Position numbers and translations under genes: made by a program
Part shown: piece after piece, positions 1 to 7,900 of the stretch
Numbering within the stretch: position 1 is the first letter of the stretch
How the letters are laid out: each line of letters opens with the position of its first letter
The notes under the pieces: generated by a model
What the model saw: only the letters and a program-made list of their open reading frames with translations
Databases searched by the model: none
Told to the model about the DNA's origin: nothing
Source: Mobilitalea sp.
GTDB lineage: Bacteria; Bacillota_A; Clostridia; Lachnospirales; Lachnospiraceae
Reading direction: 5' to 3'
Assembly (NCBI GenBank): GCA_029974875.1
Contig: JARKQP010000726.1
Coordinates: forward strand, 1-11,364
DNA: 11,364 nt

Positions 1-735
1 TCTCGAGGACATAGCACCTGTTCTTATCAGCACTTCTGAAGAGGCGACACATAGATTTAAATCAGACAGCTTGGCAAGGGGAGATTCGTCGGAACGCGTA
101 ATTGCAATAATCGGAGCCCCGTTCTTTTTTATATTCCTTGCACAGGTGAGCATTTCCTGGGTATACCCGGAATAGCTGATGATAATTGCAAGGTCATTTG
201 GTTTAATGTTTCTTGCCTGAAGCAGCTGGGCATGCCAGTCATCACTGATGCAGCACGCTTTATTGATTCTTAAAAACTTCAAGTACGCATCACGCGCTAC
301 CAGCAAGGATGAGCCGATACCAAACAGATATAATGTATCGCATTGTATTAGTAAATCAATGCACTTACTAAGAATATCAATATCAACTAATTTCCTCGTA
401 TTGTCAAGGGATATCATATTCTTATATGTGATTTTCTCTACCATCTGCTCCAGGGTATCGCCCCGGTTAATATCTTCCATTTTACCAAGGGCATTCTCCT
501 TCTCTATGGCAACATCCTGAATGAGCGATTTCTGAAGCTCCTTATATCCGGAAAACCCCATCTTCCAGCAGAGCCGCATAATCGTTGAAGGTGAACAGTA
601 GGTTCTTTGGGCAAGTGACTGTACACTGCACCCAATCGCTTCTTCGGGATGTGACAGGAGAAATCTAACAAGATTTTTCTCTGCAGTACTGGCATCCATC
701 ATATATTCTTGCAATTTTACTAGAACGTTTTTCAT
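1..735 (-). CDS. RpiR/MurR-family transcriptional regulator with SIS domain (3' end outside window)
   Basis: A DNA-binding regulator that senses a phosphosugar. The reading frame is open from ATG at 735 to the window edge, giving 245 residues; the family is usually about 280, so roughly 35-40 C-terminal residues are missing. Residues 1-75 form the RpiR-type N-terminal helix-turn-helix domain (SVQSLAQRTYCSPSTIMRLC, then KMGFSGYKELQ). Residues about 110-245 form a SIS domain, with FGIGSS at 138-143, ISYSGYTQE at 186-194 and the AITRSDESPLAKLSD segment at 211-225. The start is fixed by an AGGAG five bases upstream. It has its own promoter at 757-784. In this family such genes usually sit beside the sugar-phosphate, amino-sugar or MurNAc genes they control. 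No such gene is visible here, so the ligand and targets cannot be assigned; they may lie to the left of the window. Confidence 0.93.
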   Translation of the reverse strand, partial: MKNVLVKLQEYMMDASTAEKNLVRFLLSHPEEAIGCSVQSLAQRTYCSPSTIMRLCWKMGFSGYKELQKSLIQDVAIEKENALGKMEDINRGDTLEQMVEKITYKNMISLDNTRKLVDIDILSKCIDLLIQCDTLYLFGIGSSLLVARDAYLKFLRINKACCISDDWHAQLLQARNIKPNDLAIIISYSGYTQEMLTCARNIKKNGAPIIAITRSDESPLAKLSDLNLCVASSEVLIRTGAMSSR

Positions 736-756
736 CGTATCTCCTCTTCACTTCTG

Positions 757-784
757 ATAATATCATATAGATTATTTTTGTCAA
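757..784 (-). promoter_or_regulatory. Sigma-A promoter of the RpiR-family gene
   Basis: On the minus strand a perfect -35 box TTGACA (779-784) is followed after 16 bases by TATTAT (757-762). Transcription would begin near 750, giving a very short leader that already contains the GAGGAG ribosome binding site. No operator palindrome is obvious around the boxes. Confidence 0.75.
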
Positions 785-946
785 TTTAATAGGCGATATA
801 TGAAATAATATACCATCCTTTGAACATTTACACAATATTTTTTGAACCTTTATGATATTTTTGTAGGATGTTACCAATTTTTTTGAACATGCATTGATAT
901 GCTCTGTGTAATGACAAAGCAAATGCAGTTTCACAAACATAGCAAT

Positions 947-1042
947 AAAACGGGATGCCACTTTGTAACGTGGGATGCAATGCTCGTAAACAAAACGCCT
1001 TTTTTGCAAACGGAATGCAATTTGGCGGTAAATGGGCATGCC
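947..1042. repeat. Degenerate direct repeat in the AT-rich spacer
   Basis: Two related stretches, 947-978 and 1007-1042, share the order aaacGGgATGC..TTTG..taa..tGGGATGC / aaacGGaATGC..TTTGG..taa..GGGcATGC. Identity is imperfect and the second copy contains small insertions. The stretch 785-946 is AT-rich and I see no gene in it. Together 736-1042 looks like intergenic sequence; the repeat could be a decayed mobile fragment or a protein-binding array. Confidence 0.35.
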
Positions 1043-1097
1043 AAAGGGGAGTAGATTCTCTCCCGATTTTTTGTAATCGGAGAATCCACTCCCCTTT
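1043..1097 (-). terminator. Long hairpin, probable terminator of the ABC exporter operon
   Basis: Bases 1043-1060 pair with 1080-1097: an 18-bp stem with one mismatch, rich in G/C at its base (AAAGGGGAGT against ACTCCCCTTT). Part of the loop (1064-1068 with 1075-1079) can extend it. It lies 8 bases beyond the last small ORF after the ABC genes. The U-rich tail is weak on either strand (CCCCTTT then GG on minus, CCCCTTTCTTT on plus), so termination efficiency is uncertain. Confidence 0.6.
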
Positions 1098-1104
1098 CTT
1101 TAAC

Positions 1105-1197
1105 CTATATGTTTGACTTCAATCGCACCTCTTTGATACGGGCTTCCCGCACCGCAGTAAAATACCTGCATCCTGGGAAGAAGGCCAGCTTTTTCAT
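1105..1197 (-). CDS. Possible 30-residue basic peptide overlapping the ABC stop codon
   Basis: The frame starts at the ATG of a TGATG junction, so its first base is the last base of the stop codon of the ABC subunit gene at 1197. That is the classical layout for translational coupling. The peptide begins MKKLAFFPGCRYF, continues with TAVREARIKEVRLKSNI and ends at TAG (1105-1107), 8 bases before the terminator hairpin. It is strongly basic, has one Cys and no clear transmembrane segment. There is no good independent ribosome binding site. I recognise no family. It may be a genuine tiny gene of the exporter operon, a remnant of a longer gene, or a chance frame. Confidence 0.35.
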   Translation of the reverse strand: MKKLAFFPGCRYFTAVREARIKEVRLKSNI

Positions 1198-2975
1198 CAC
1201 TCAAATTGGGAATGATACAACCGATAATAGAACCCCTTCTGTTCCATCAGCTCCTGATGGGTGCCCTGCTCCACTACATTTCCCTGGTCCACCACCAGAA
1301 TATGATCGGCACCCTGTATCGTTGACAGCCGGTGTGCAATTACAAAGCAGGTCTTCTCCTCCATTAACTTCCGCATTGCCTTCTGTATCTTTATCTCAGT
1401 CCTGGTATCCACATTGGAGGTTGCTTCATCCAGAATCAGCATCTTCGCATCCAGGAGCATTGCCCTGGCAATGGTCAGCAGCTGCTTTTGTCCCTTCGAG
1501 ATGTTCATACCATCCTCATTGATAATGGTATGATAGCCCTGCGGCAGCCGCCGGATGAAGGAATGGATACCCGCCATTTTTGCTGCAGCAGTCACTTCCT
1601 CTAAGGTTGCATCCTCCTTACCATAGGCAATATTGTCAAAAATACTCCCCTGGAACAGCCAGGTATCCTGCAACACCATGGCATAAGCCCCCCGCAGGCT
1701 TTCCCTGGTTATATCCCTTGTCTCTGCTCCGTCAACAAAGATATTACCATCCCAGACATCATAAAACCTCATCAGCAGGTTAATGATTGTAGTCTTACCG
1801 GCACCTGTGGGTCCTACAATTGCCGTCAGGCTTCCCGGTCTGGCATGCAGGAACAGGTTCTTAATGACCAGCTTATCCGGTACATATCCAAAGGCTACTC
1901 CCTCCAGCCTTACATCTCCCTTTACGTCCGTCAGCGGAGCGGCATTTTCCCTGTCCGCTTTTTCCGGCTGCTCATCCATCAGGCGGAAAACCCGCTCTGC
2001 TGCCGCCGCCGCCGATTGCAGCTCGCTGATTATATTAGCTGCTTCGTTAATCGGTCCGGAAAATTTTCTGCTATATTGGATGAAGGATGAGATATTGCCC
2101 AGGGTCATTTTTCCAAATAGGAACAGGATTGCTCCCACCACAGTTACCAGGGATACGGATAGGTTATTAATAAAATTCACCGTCGGCCCCGTGATGCTGC
2201 CGTAATACTCTGCATCATAATAAGCATCCACCGTCGCACCATTCAACTGGTCAAACCTTCCTATAACGGAATTCTCAGCAGCGTAGGCCTTGATGGTCTT
2301 TTGCCCGGATACCATTTCCTCTATGAATCCGTTCAGCTCCCCCAATCTTGCAGAACGCTTCCGAAAGAGGGGCTTAATCTTTTTTGCCATGTATCTCGTA
2401 TAGAATATGGATAAAGGTATCGTAACCAGCATGACCAGCACCAGCTCCGGGGAAATGATAATCATCATAATCAAAGAGCCTATCACAGTAATAACGCTGG
2501 CAAGCATCTGAACAACATCCGTCGACAGTGAGGTATTCACTGTATCAATATCATAGGAGATGCGGCTGATAATGTCTCCTGCCTGATTCCGGTCAAAATA
2601 ACTGACAGGAAGCTCCACCAGCCTCGTAAATAAATCCTCCCTCATCTTTTGTACAATTTTCTGGCTCAGCTTAATCATCAATATAGCCAATATATAGGAT
2701 AATACCGAGGATGCCACATAAAATGCAATCATCCACCCGGCATAATAAAATACCTTTTGAAAAATAACCATTCCCTTTCCAGGCTCAATTGCATCGATTG
2801 CATAGCCGGAAAGCAGGGGGCCGACGAGCGCCAGCATATTGCTGAGGATTGTCAGCAGTATTGCCAGCAGCATCATCCCTTTATAATGGTAGAAATAAGT
2901 CCATAGTCTTCGGATCACATACTTCGTATCCTTTGGTTTGTCGGTTTTCTCACTGATTGGTCCCTTTACAGCCAT
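1197..2975 (-). CDS. ABC exporter half-transporter B, catalytically canonical subunit (BmrD/LmrD/TM288-like)
   Basis: A 592-residue membrane half-transporter with an N-terminal six-helix exporter domain (about residues 25-325) and a C-terminal nucleotide-binding domain (about 355-592). Visible motifs: Walker A GPTGAGKTT at 388-396, Q-loop in VLQDTWLF, Walker B ILDE with D516 and catalytic E517, and switch histidine in IAHRLS at 548. The signature motif is altered, ISKGQ (492-496) instead of LSGGQ. With the upstream gene it should form a heterodimer that pumps lipids, peptides or drugs out of the cell; the substrate cannot be read from sequence. I chose ATG 2975 because AGGAGG lies nine bases upstream. 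A longer frame from GTG 3026 exists but runs through the palindrome ladder and lacks a ribosome binding site. The gene lies 86 bases after the partner gene and is probably cotranscribed. Confidence 0.93.
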   Translation of the reverse strand: MAVKGPISEKTDKPKDTKYVIRRLWTYFYHYKGMMLLAILLTILSNMLALVGPLLSGYAIDAIEPGKGMVIFQKVFYYAGWMIAFYVASSVLSYILAILMIKLSQKIVQKMREDLFTRLVELPVSYFDRNQAGDIISRISYDIDTVNTSLSTDVVQMLASVITVIGSLIMMIIISPELVLVMLVTIPLSIFYTRYMAKKIKPLFRKRSARLGELNGFIEEMVSGQKTIKAYAAENSVIGRFDQLNGATVDAYYDAEYYGSITGPTVNFINNLSVSLVTVVGAILFLFGKMTLGNISSFIQYSRKFSGPINEAANIISELQSAAAAAERVFRLMDEQPEKADRENAAPLTDVKGDVRLEGVAFGYVPDKLVIKNLFLHARPGSLTAIVGPTGAGKTTIINLLMRFYDVWDGNIFVDGAETRDITRESLRGAYAMVLQDTWLFQGSIFDNIAYGKEDATLEEVTAAAKMAGIHSFIRRLPQGYHTIINEDGMNISKGQKQLLTIARAMLLDAKMLILDEATSNVDTRTEIKIQKAMRKLMEEKTCFVIAHRLSTIQGADHILVVDQGNVVEQGTHQELMEQKGFYYRLYHSQFE

Positions 2976-2994
2976 TGTCCATTTCCTCCTATCC

Positions 2995-3039
2995 CCCATA
3001 ATTATGGGATTATCTCCCGTAATCACGGGATACTATCCC
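2995..3039. repeat. 21-bp-periodic palindromes between the two ABC genes
   Basis: CCCATAATTATGGG (2995-3008) is a perfect palindrome and CCCGTAATCACGGG (3016-3029) is a close relative. Their centres are 21 bp apart, and a third CCC block falls at 3037, again 21 bp on. GGGATACTATCCC (3027-3039) is a further perfect odd palindrome sharing its GGG with the second site. The A/T pair at positions 4/11 of the first site is G/C in the second, a compensatory change. In minus-strand RNA the GGG and CCC blocks can pair with either neighbour, giving mutually exclusive hairpins directly upstream of the ribosome binding site of the B subunit. Confidence 0.7.
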
Positions 3040-3061
3040 TGCTATAGGCCTTTCCCCAAAG

Positions 3062-4768
3062 CTAGGCCATCATCTGTGATTGGTATATTTCCTTATATAC
3101 CCCACAGCCTTCCAGCAGCTCTTCGTGAGTTCCGTACCCAACCATCTGGCCCTCCTCCAGCACAAGGATGTGATCCAGCTTCATAACGGAGCTGATCCTT
3201 TGCGCAATCACAATCGTTGTCGTACCCTTATAATTTTCACGGATTGCCTTACGCAGCAAAGAATCCGTCTTATAATCCAGGGCACTGGAGGAATCATCCA
3301 GGATTAAAATCTCAGGCTTGCCTGCCAGCGCTCTTGCTACCAGGAGCCTCTGCTTCTGGCCGCCGCTTAAATTGCTGCCCTTAATCGCCAGCTTAAAATC
3401 CAGCCGGTCATCCAGCTCCTCAATAAAAGCTGCTGCCTGGGCGTGCTCCGCCGATTCAAAAATACGTTCCACCGGCAGCTCCCTTCCGATACTGATATTT
3501 TCATAGACCTTATCCGCAAATAATACGTCATTTTGGAACACAACTCCGAACCGCCGCCTTAACTCCTGCTTATCAAAGGTTCTGATATCCTGGCCGTCAA
3601 TTGTAATCCTTCCACTGGTCACATCATAAAAACGCATCAGCAGATTCACTAAGGTTGTTTTCCCTGCTCCTGTTGATCCAATAATCCCCAGGCTCCCGCC
3701 CTTTTTAATACCAAAATTCATGTTTAGGATACAGGGCTCATTGGTATAAGAAAAATCCACATGCTCAAAGGCAATATGGTACTCCGGCTTCCCCATAGTG
3801 CCCTGGGCCGCCTTGACCTCCAGGTCTTCTGCTGTCTCCAGCACCTCCGCAATTCGTGAGGCTGATGCGCTTGCTTTTGAATATACAACAAAAATCCTTG
3901 TAATGGCCATAACTGCCTGCAGCATAATCGTAAAATAGGAAAGGAAGGCAACGATTTTACCCGGCTCCGATGCTCCGCTATTTACCCGGTATGCGCCTAC
4001 CACCACCACAAAGGTCAGCCCCAGATTCAAGAGCAGATTCATGATCGGGCTGGTAACTGCCATGGTCATTCCCGCCGTCTGCTCCTTGCCGACCACTTCA
4101 TCATTAATCCGGGAAAAGCGGCGTTTTTCTGAAGCCGTCTTAGATAGGGCTTTGATTATCCGGACTCCCGTGATATTCTCACGGACGATGCGGACCATCT
4201 TATCAACTGATTTTTGCAGCTCCAAATAGAGCGGAATTCCTTTCTTAGAAACCGCATAAACAACCAGGCCAAGGAAGGGAAGTACCGCCACCAGCACCAG
4301 GGTCAATACCGGCTCCAGGGTACTTGTTATAATAATTCCTCCAATTAGGATAATCGGTGCCCGGACACCCAGCCTCTGCATCAGGCCTATCATATTATGT
4401 ATATTATATGTATCCGTGGTCATCCTGGATTCCAGGGAAGGTACTGTGAAATGATCCAGCTGTGTTCCTGATAAACTTAGAATTTTTTCAAACAAATCAT
4501 GTCTTAGCTTTTCCGTTGCATTGCGGGCAACCCGGGCAGCCATCCGGTTTGCTATGATATTAAAGCTTCTGGCACCAATCGACAATAGGATCATAGCCAG
4601 CCCCCACCATAAAATCAAGGACACTTTTTTATATGGTATAACATCATCAATGATATAGGCCAGCACCCATGGTAATCCCAGATCCATAAAGGTTCCTGAC
4701 ACCTTGATAATAAATCCGATTATCATACGCAGAGTATAAGGCTTTAGATAATTCAGTACTTTCTTCAA
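3062..4768 (-). CDS. ABC exporter half-transporter A, degenerate-site subunit (BmrC/LmrC/TM287-like)
   Basis: A 568-residue half-transporter with a six-helix membrane domain (about residues 10-300) and a nucleotide-binding domain (about 330-568). Walker A is GSTGAGKTT (364-372), the Q-loop glutamine is Q412 in VVFQND, and the signature LSGGQKQR (467-474) is canonical. Walker B reads ILILDD, so the catalytic Glu is replaced by Asp (D492), and the switch histidine is Gln (Q523 in IAQRIS). This is the known pattern of the degenerate-site partner in heterodimeric exporters. Together with the B subunit it should build one degenerate and one canonical ATP site. The start is a TTG at 4768, eight bases after GGAGG; no in-frame ATG is better placed. 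It is the first gene of the operon, with a promoter at 4907-4935 and a roughly 130-base structured leader. Confidence 0.93.
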   Translation of the reverse strand: MKKVLNYLKPYTLRMIIGFIIKVSGTFMDLGLPWVLAYIIDDVIPYKKVSLILWWGLAMILLSIGARSFNIIANRMAARVARNATEKLRHDLFEKILSLSGTQLDHFTVPSLESRMTTDTYNIHNMIGLMQRLGVRAPIILIGGIIITSTLEPVLTLVLVAVLPFLGLVVYAVSKKGIPLYLELQKSVDKMVRIVRENITGVRIIKALSKTASEKRRFSRINDEVVGKEQTAGMTMAVTSPIMNLLLNLGLTFVVVVGAYRVNSGASEPGKIVAFLSYFTIMLQAVMAITRIFVVYSKASASASRIAEVLETAEDLEVKAAQGTMGKPEYHIAFEHVDFSYTNEPCILNMNFGIKKGGSLGIIGSTGAGKTTLVNLLMRFYDVTSGRITIDGQDIRTFDKQELRRRFGVVFQNDVLFADKVYENISIGRELPVERIFESAEHAQAAAFIEELDDRLDFKLAIKGSNLSGGQKQRLLVARALAGKPEILILDDSSSALDYKTDSLLRKAIRENYKGTTTIVIAQRISSVMKLDHILVLEEGQMVGYGTHEELLEGCGVYKEIYQSQMMA

Positions 4769-4797
4769 GACACCCTCCTCCAGTTTTATTCATCTAA

Positions 4798-4895
4798 GGT
4801 TCAAGCGGCAAAGGTCTTTCTATAACTAACGCGATGGATATAGATGCACTTATATTCATCCCACAGCCTAGATCCGCCCATTTGCCGCTCGAACC
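4798..4895 (-). promoter_or_regulatory. Structured 5' leader of the ABC exporter operon, candidate attenuator or riboswitch
   Basis: In minus-strand RNA, 4881-4895 pairs with 4798-4812 to make a 15-bp closing stem with no mismatch except one G-U. An apical hairpin forms from 4851-4860 and 4833-4842 (9 of 10 pairs) around an 8-base loop. Short pairs such as UCUA/UAGA and GG/CC can extend the helix between them. The element begins about five bases after the predicted transcription start and ends about 30 bases before the TTG start codon. I see no terminator U-tract, so control would have to act on translation, RNA stability or a leader peptide. I do not recognise a known riboswitch class. Confidence 0.55.
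4801..4881 (-). CDS. Possible 26-residue leader peptide inside the exporter leader
   Basis: The frame opens with ATG at 4881, the last base of the 5' arm of the closing stem, and closes with TGA at 4801-4803 in the 3' arm. The peptide begins MGGSRLWDEYKCIYIHR and ends VSYRKTFAA. It therefore spans the whole leader fold, so a translating ribosome would unfold it. The ribosome binding site is weak (GAGCGG three bases upstream), which is the main reason for doubt. The layout resembles ribosome-mediated control by the leader peptide BmrB of the Bacillus bmrCD exporter, but no sequence similarity is claimed. Confidence 0.3.
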   Translation of the reverse strand: MGGSRLWDEYKCIYIHRVSYRKTFAA

Positions 4896-4906
4896 GTACT
4901 AAATTT

Positions 4907-4935
4907 ATTCTAGTCCTCCAGATTTGTCCAGTCAA
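4907..4935 (-). promoter_or_regulatory. Sigma-A promoter of the ABC exporter operon
   Basis: On the minus strand TTGACT (4930-4935) and TAGAAT (4907-4912) are separated by exactly 17 bases. Transcription should start near 4900, so the leader stem begins almost at the 5' end of the RNA. The promoter lies 60 bases beyond the stop codon of the activase gene; I see no intrinsic terminator between them, so some read-through from the activase gene is possible. Confidence 0.8.
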
Positions 4936-4994
4936 TACCTGCAGCCTGTTTCTCTTTATCTTTGTGCAATATGTCGAATTTTTTTTAGCCTTTC

Positions 4995-7900
4995 CTATTC
5001 AACAATTGACTCCTGTCCTTTTTCTGCAATTGATAAAAGCAGCTTTATCCGGTTTAGCTGGTTCACGCTTGAGATACCCGGGTCATAATCAATCGGCATG
5101 ATATTCGCATCAGGATACCGCTCGCGCAGGGGCTTGATCATACCCTTGCCTGTCACGTGGTTTGGCAGGCAGGCAAGGGGCTGGACACAGATAATATTCT
5201 TTACTCCCTGCTCCACAAACTCTGCCATCTCCGCCGTCACCAGCCAGCCTTCCCCAGTCTGGTTCCCGAGAGATACAATAGTACCTGCCAGCTCCGCCAA
5301 TTCCTCGATGGAAGTAGGCGGGGTGAACCTCTTGCTCTCCTTAAGCTCCTGTACCATAATGCTTCTATAGTGCGTAATATAAGCCCTGGCGATATCTCCT
5401 TTTTTCATGTCTAGTTTCGTCCCGGCAAGATATCGGAACCGGAAGCGTGAATTAAAAGTAGAATATAAGAAATAATCCATAAGATCGGGTACAACTGCCT
5501 CAGCTCCTCCCTGTTCTAATATAGTAACAATATCGTTATTTGCAGTAGGATGGTATTTGACAAGAATCTCGCCCACAACTCCTACCTTAGGCTTTCGGAC
5601 AGGCAATAACTCCAACCGGTCAAAATCCCGGACGATTCCGTGTATAATTTTCTTAAAAGCCTTCCTGCTTCCATTGCCCATATTCTCCTTAGCCCGTTTC
5701 ATCCATTTTTCATACAGCAGCTCCGCCGAGCCTGGGAAACGTTCGTAGGGTCTTGTCCGGTATAATACCTTCATAAACAAATCACCGTAGATAATGGCCA
5801 TGATGCAGCGGTTGACCAAGGGAAGGGTCATTTGAAAGCCCGGCTGTTTCTCCAGACCCACCGTATTTAAAGAAATAACCGGTACCTGGGCAAAACCCGC
5901 CTGTTTCAGCCCCAGCTTTAAAAATGCGATATAATTTGTGGCCCTGCAGCCTCCGCCGCTCTGGGTAATAATGACCGAGGTATGGTTTACATCATATTTT
6001 CCTGATTTTAAGGCCTGGACTACTTGCCCGATCATAATGATGGCCGGATAGCAGGCATCATTATTGACATATTTCAACCCCTCATCCACCGCAGACCGGT
6101 CCATGGCCGGAAGCACTACCATCTGGTATCCGCAGGCACGCGCCGCTGTCTGTACCAGCTCAAAATGGATCGGTGCCATCTGGGGCGCTAAAATCGTATG
6201 GGTATGCTTCATCTTCCTTGTAAATATGGGGCTTTGGACATTCTTTGCTCCCTGGGCGCCCTTTTCCTGCAGGTAGTGGATATTTCCCTGCTGCTTCCTG
6301 CGTTCTTCCACTGCGGCCTTTAAAGACCGGATCCTTATGCCCGCTGCTCCCAGATTATTACCTTCATCTATCTTAAGCATGGTATACATCTTATTCCCCG
6401 CGGCCAAAAGCTCCGCAATTTGATCCGAGGTAACTGCGTCCAGGCCACAGCCAAAGGAATTTAACTGGATTAAGTCCAGACACGGTTCCGTCGCCACAAA
6501 TGAGGCTGCACGGTACAGCCTTGAATTGTAGACCCATTGGTCTACGACCCTAAGCTTTGGCATCTGGTCTGCCAGATGTGCGATGCTGTCCTCGGTTAAT
6601 ACGGCAAAGCCATAGGAATTTATTAAATCTGCGATGCCGTGGTTGATTTCCGGATCCGTATGATATGGCTTACCGCAGAGTACAATACCCCGGTCTCCTG
6701 ATTTCCTTAACTGCTTTAGCACCGCCTCACCTTTTTGCCTAAGCTCCCTTTTGTATTCCTCCTGCTCTTTCCAGGCTAAGGCCACAGCATTCCCTACCTC
6801 TTCCTCCGTAATATCATAATCCTTTAATTCCTCCCTTAAGCGCTTTACCAGAACCTTTTGGTTATCCAGGGACAGGAAGGGTGTAATCAGCTTAACCTGC
6901 TGCGAAAGCCCGTCCACATTATGGCGGATCACCTCCGGATAGGATATCACCACCGGACAATTATAGTGGTTGTCCGCATCCTTAAATTCCTTTCTTTCAT
7001 ATACGATGCAGGGATAAAAAATAGTTTTTATCCCCCGTTCGATCAGGTCACTGATATGTCCATGGCTAAGCTTCGCCGGGTAGCAGGCGGATTCCGATGG
7101 GATTGTTTCCAAGCCCTTCTCGTATAGCCGCTTCGAGGAAGGTGAGGATAGTACCACCCGAAAGCCCAGCTCCGTAAATAAGGTAAACCAGAAGGGGTAA
7201 TTCTCATACATATTCAACACCCTTGGGATCCCAATGGTTCCCCTCTTTGCTGTTCTTTCCTCCAGAGGCTGGTAGCCGAAGGTCCTGGTGTTTTTAAAAT
7301 AGTAAAGGTTCGGGAGCCTCTTACTCTCCCGCCTCTCTAAACCGGCTCCCTTTTCACACCGGTTACCGGCAATGTATTTTTCTCCATCCGCGAAGGTATT
7401 CACTGTCAGCAGGCATTGGTTCCCACATTTTCCACAACGGACGCAGGAGGTCTTTACCGAAAAATGCTGCAGGGCTTCCAGTGACAGCAGCTTTGTCTCC
7501 TCACCCTCCCGGTAACGCTCCTGTGCAATTAATGCTGCACCGTAGGCTCCCATCAGCCCGGAAATATCCGGCCTGACTGCCTCCCTTCCGGTAATTAATT
7601 CGAAGCAGCGCAGTACGGCATCATTATGGAAGGTTCCGCCCTGCACAATAATGTTCTCCCCAAGCTCCCTTTCATCCCTGATTTTTATCACCTTAAACAG
7701 GGCATTCTTAATTACGGAGTAGGACAGGCCTGCCGATAAATCAGCAATGCTAAGACCTTCCTTTTGGGCCTGCTTCACCTTGGAATTCATAAATACGGTG
7801 CATTTTGTCCCCAGGTCCACAGGGGACTGTGCAAATAGGGCTGCCTTCACAAAATCGGCAAGCTCCAGACCCAAGGACTTTGCAAAGCCCTCCAAAAAGG

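Noticed and set aside
665..1039. Minus-strand 124-residue frame upstream of the RpiR gene
   Set aside because: It overlaps the first 71 bases of the regulator in another frame, covers the promoter and has no ribosome binding site or recognisable domain.
2976..3026. GTG-initiated N-terminal extension of ABC subunit B
   Set aside because: No ribosome binding site precedes it, it would translate the palindrome ladder, and AGGAGG is correctly placed for ATG 2975.
4798..4895. Miniature transposable element with inverted ends
   Set aside because: The flanks show no target-site duplication and the element starts where the promoter predicts the RNA to begin, so a leader is the better reading.
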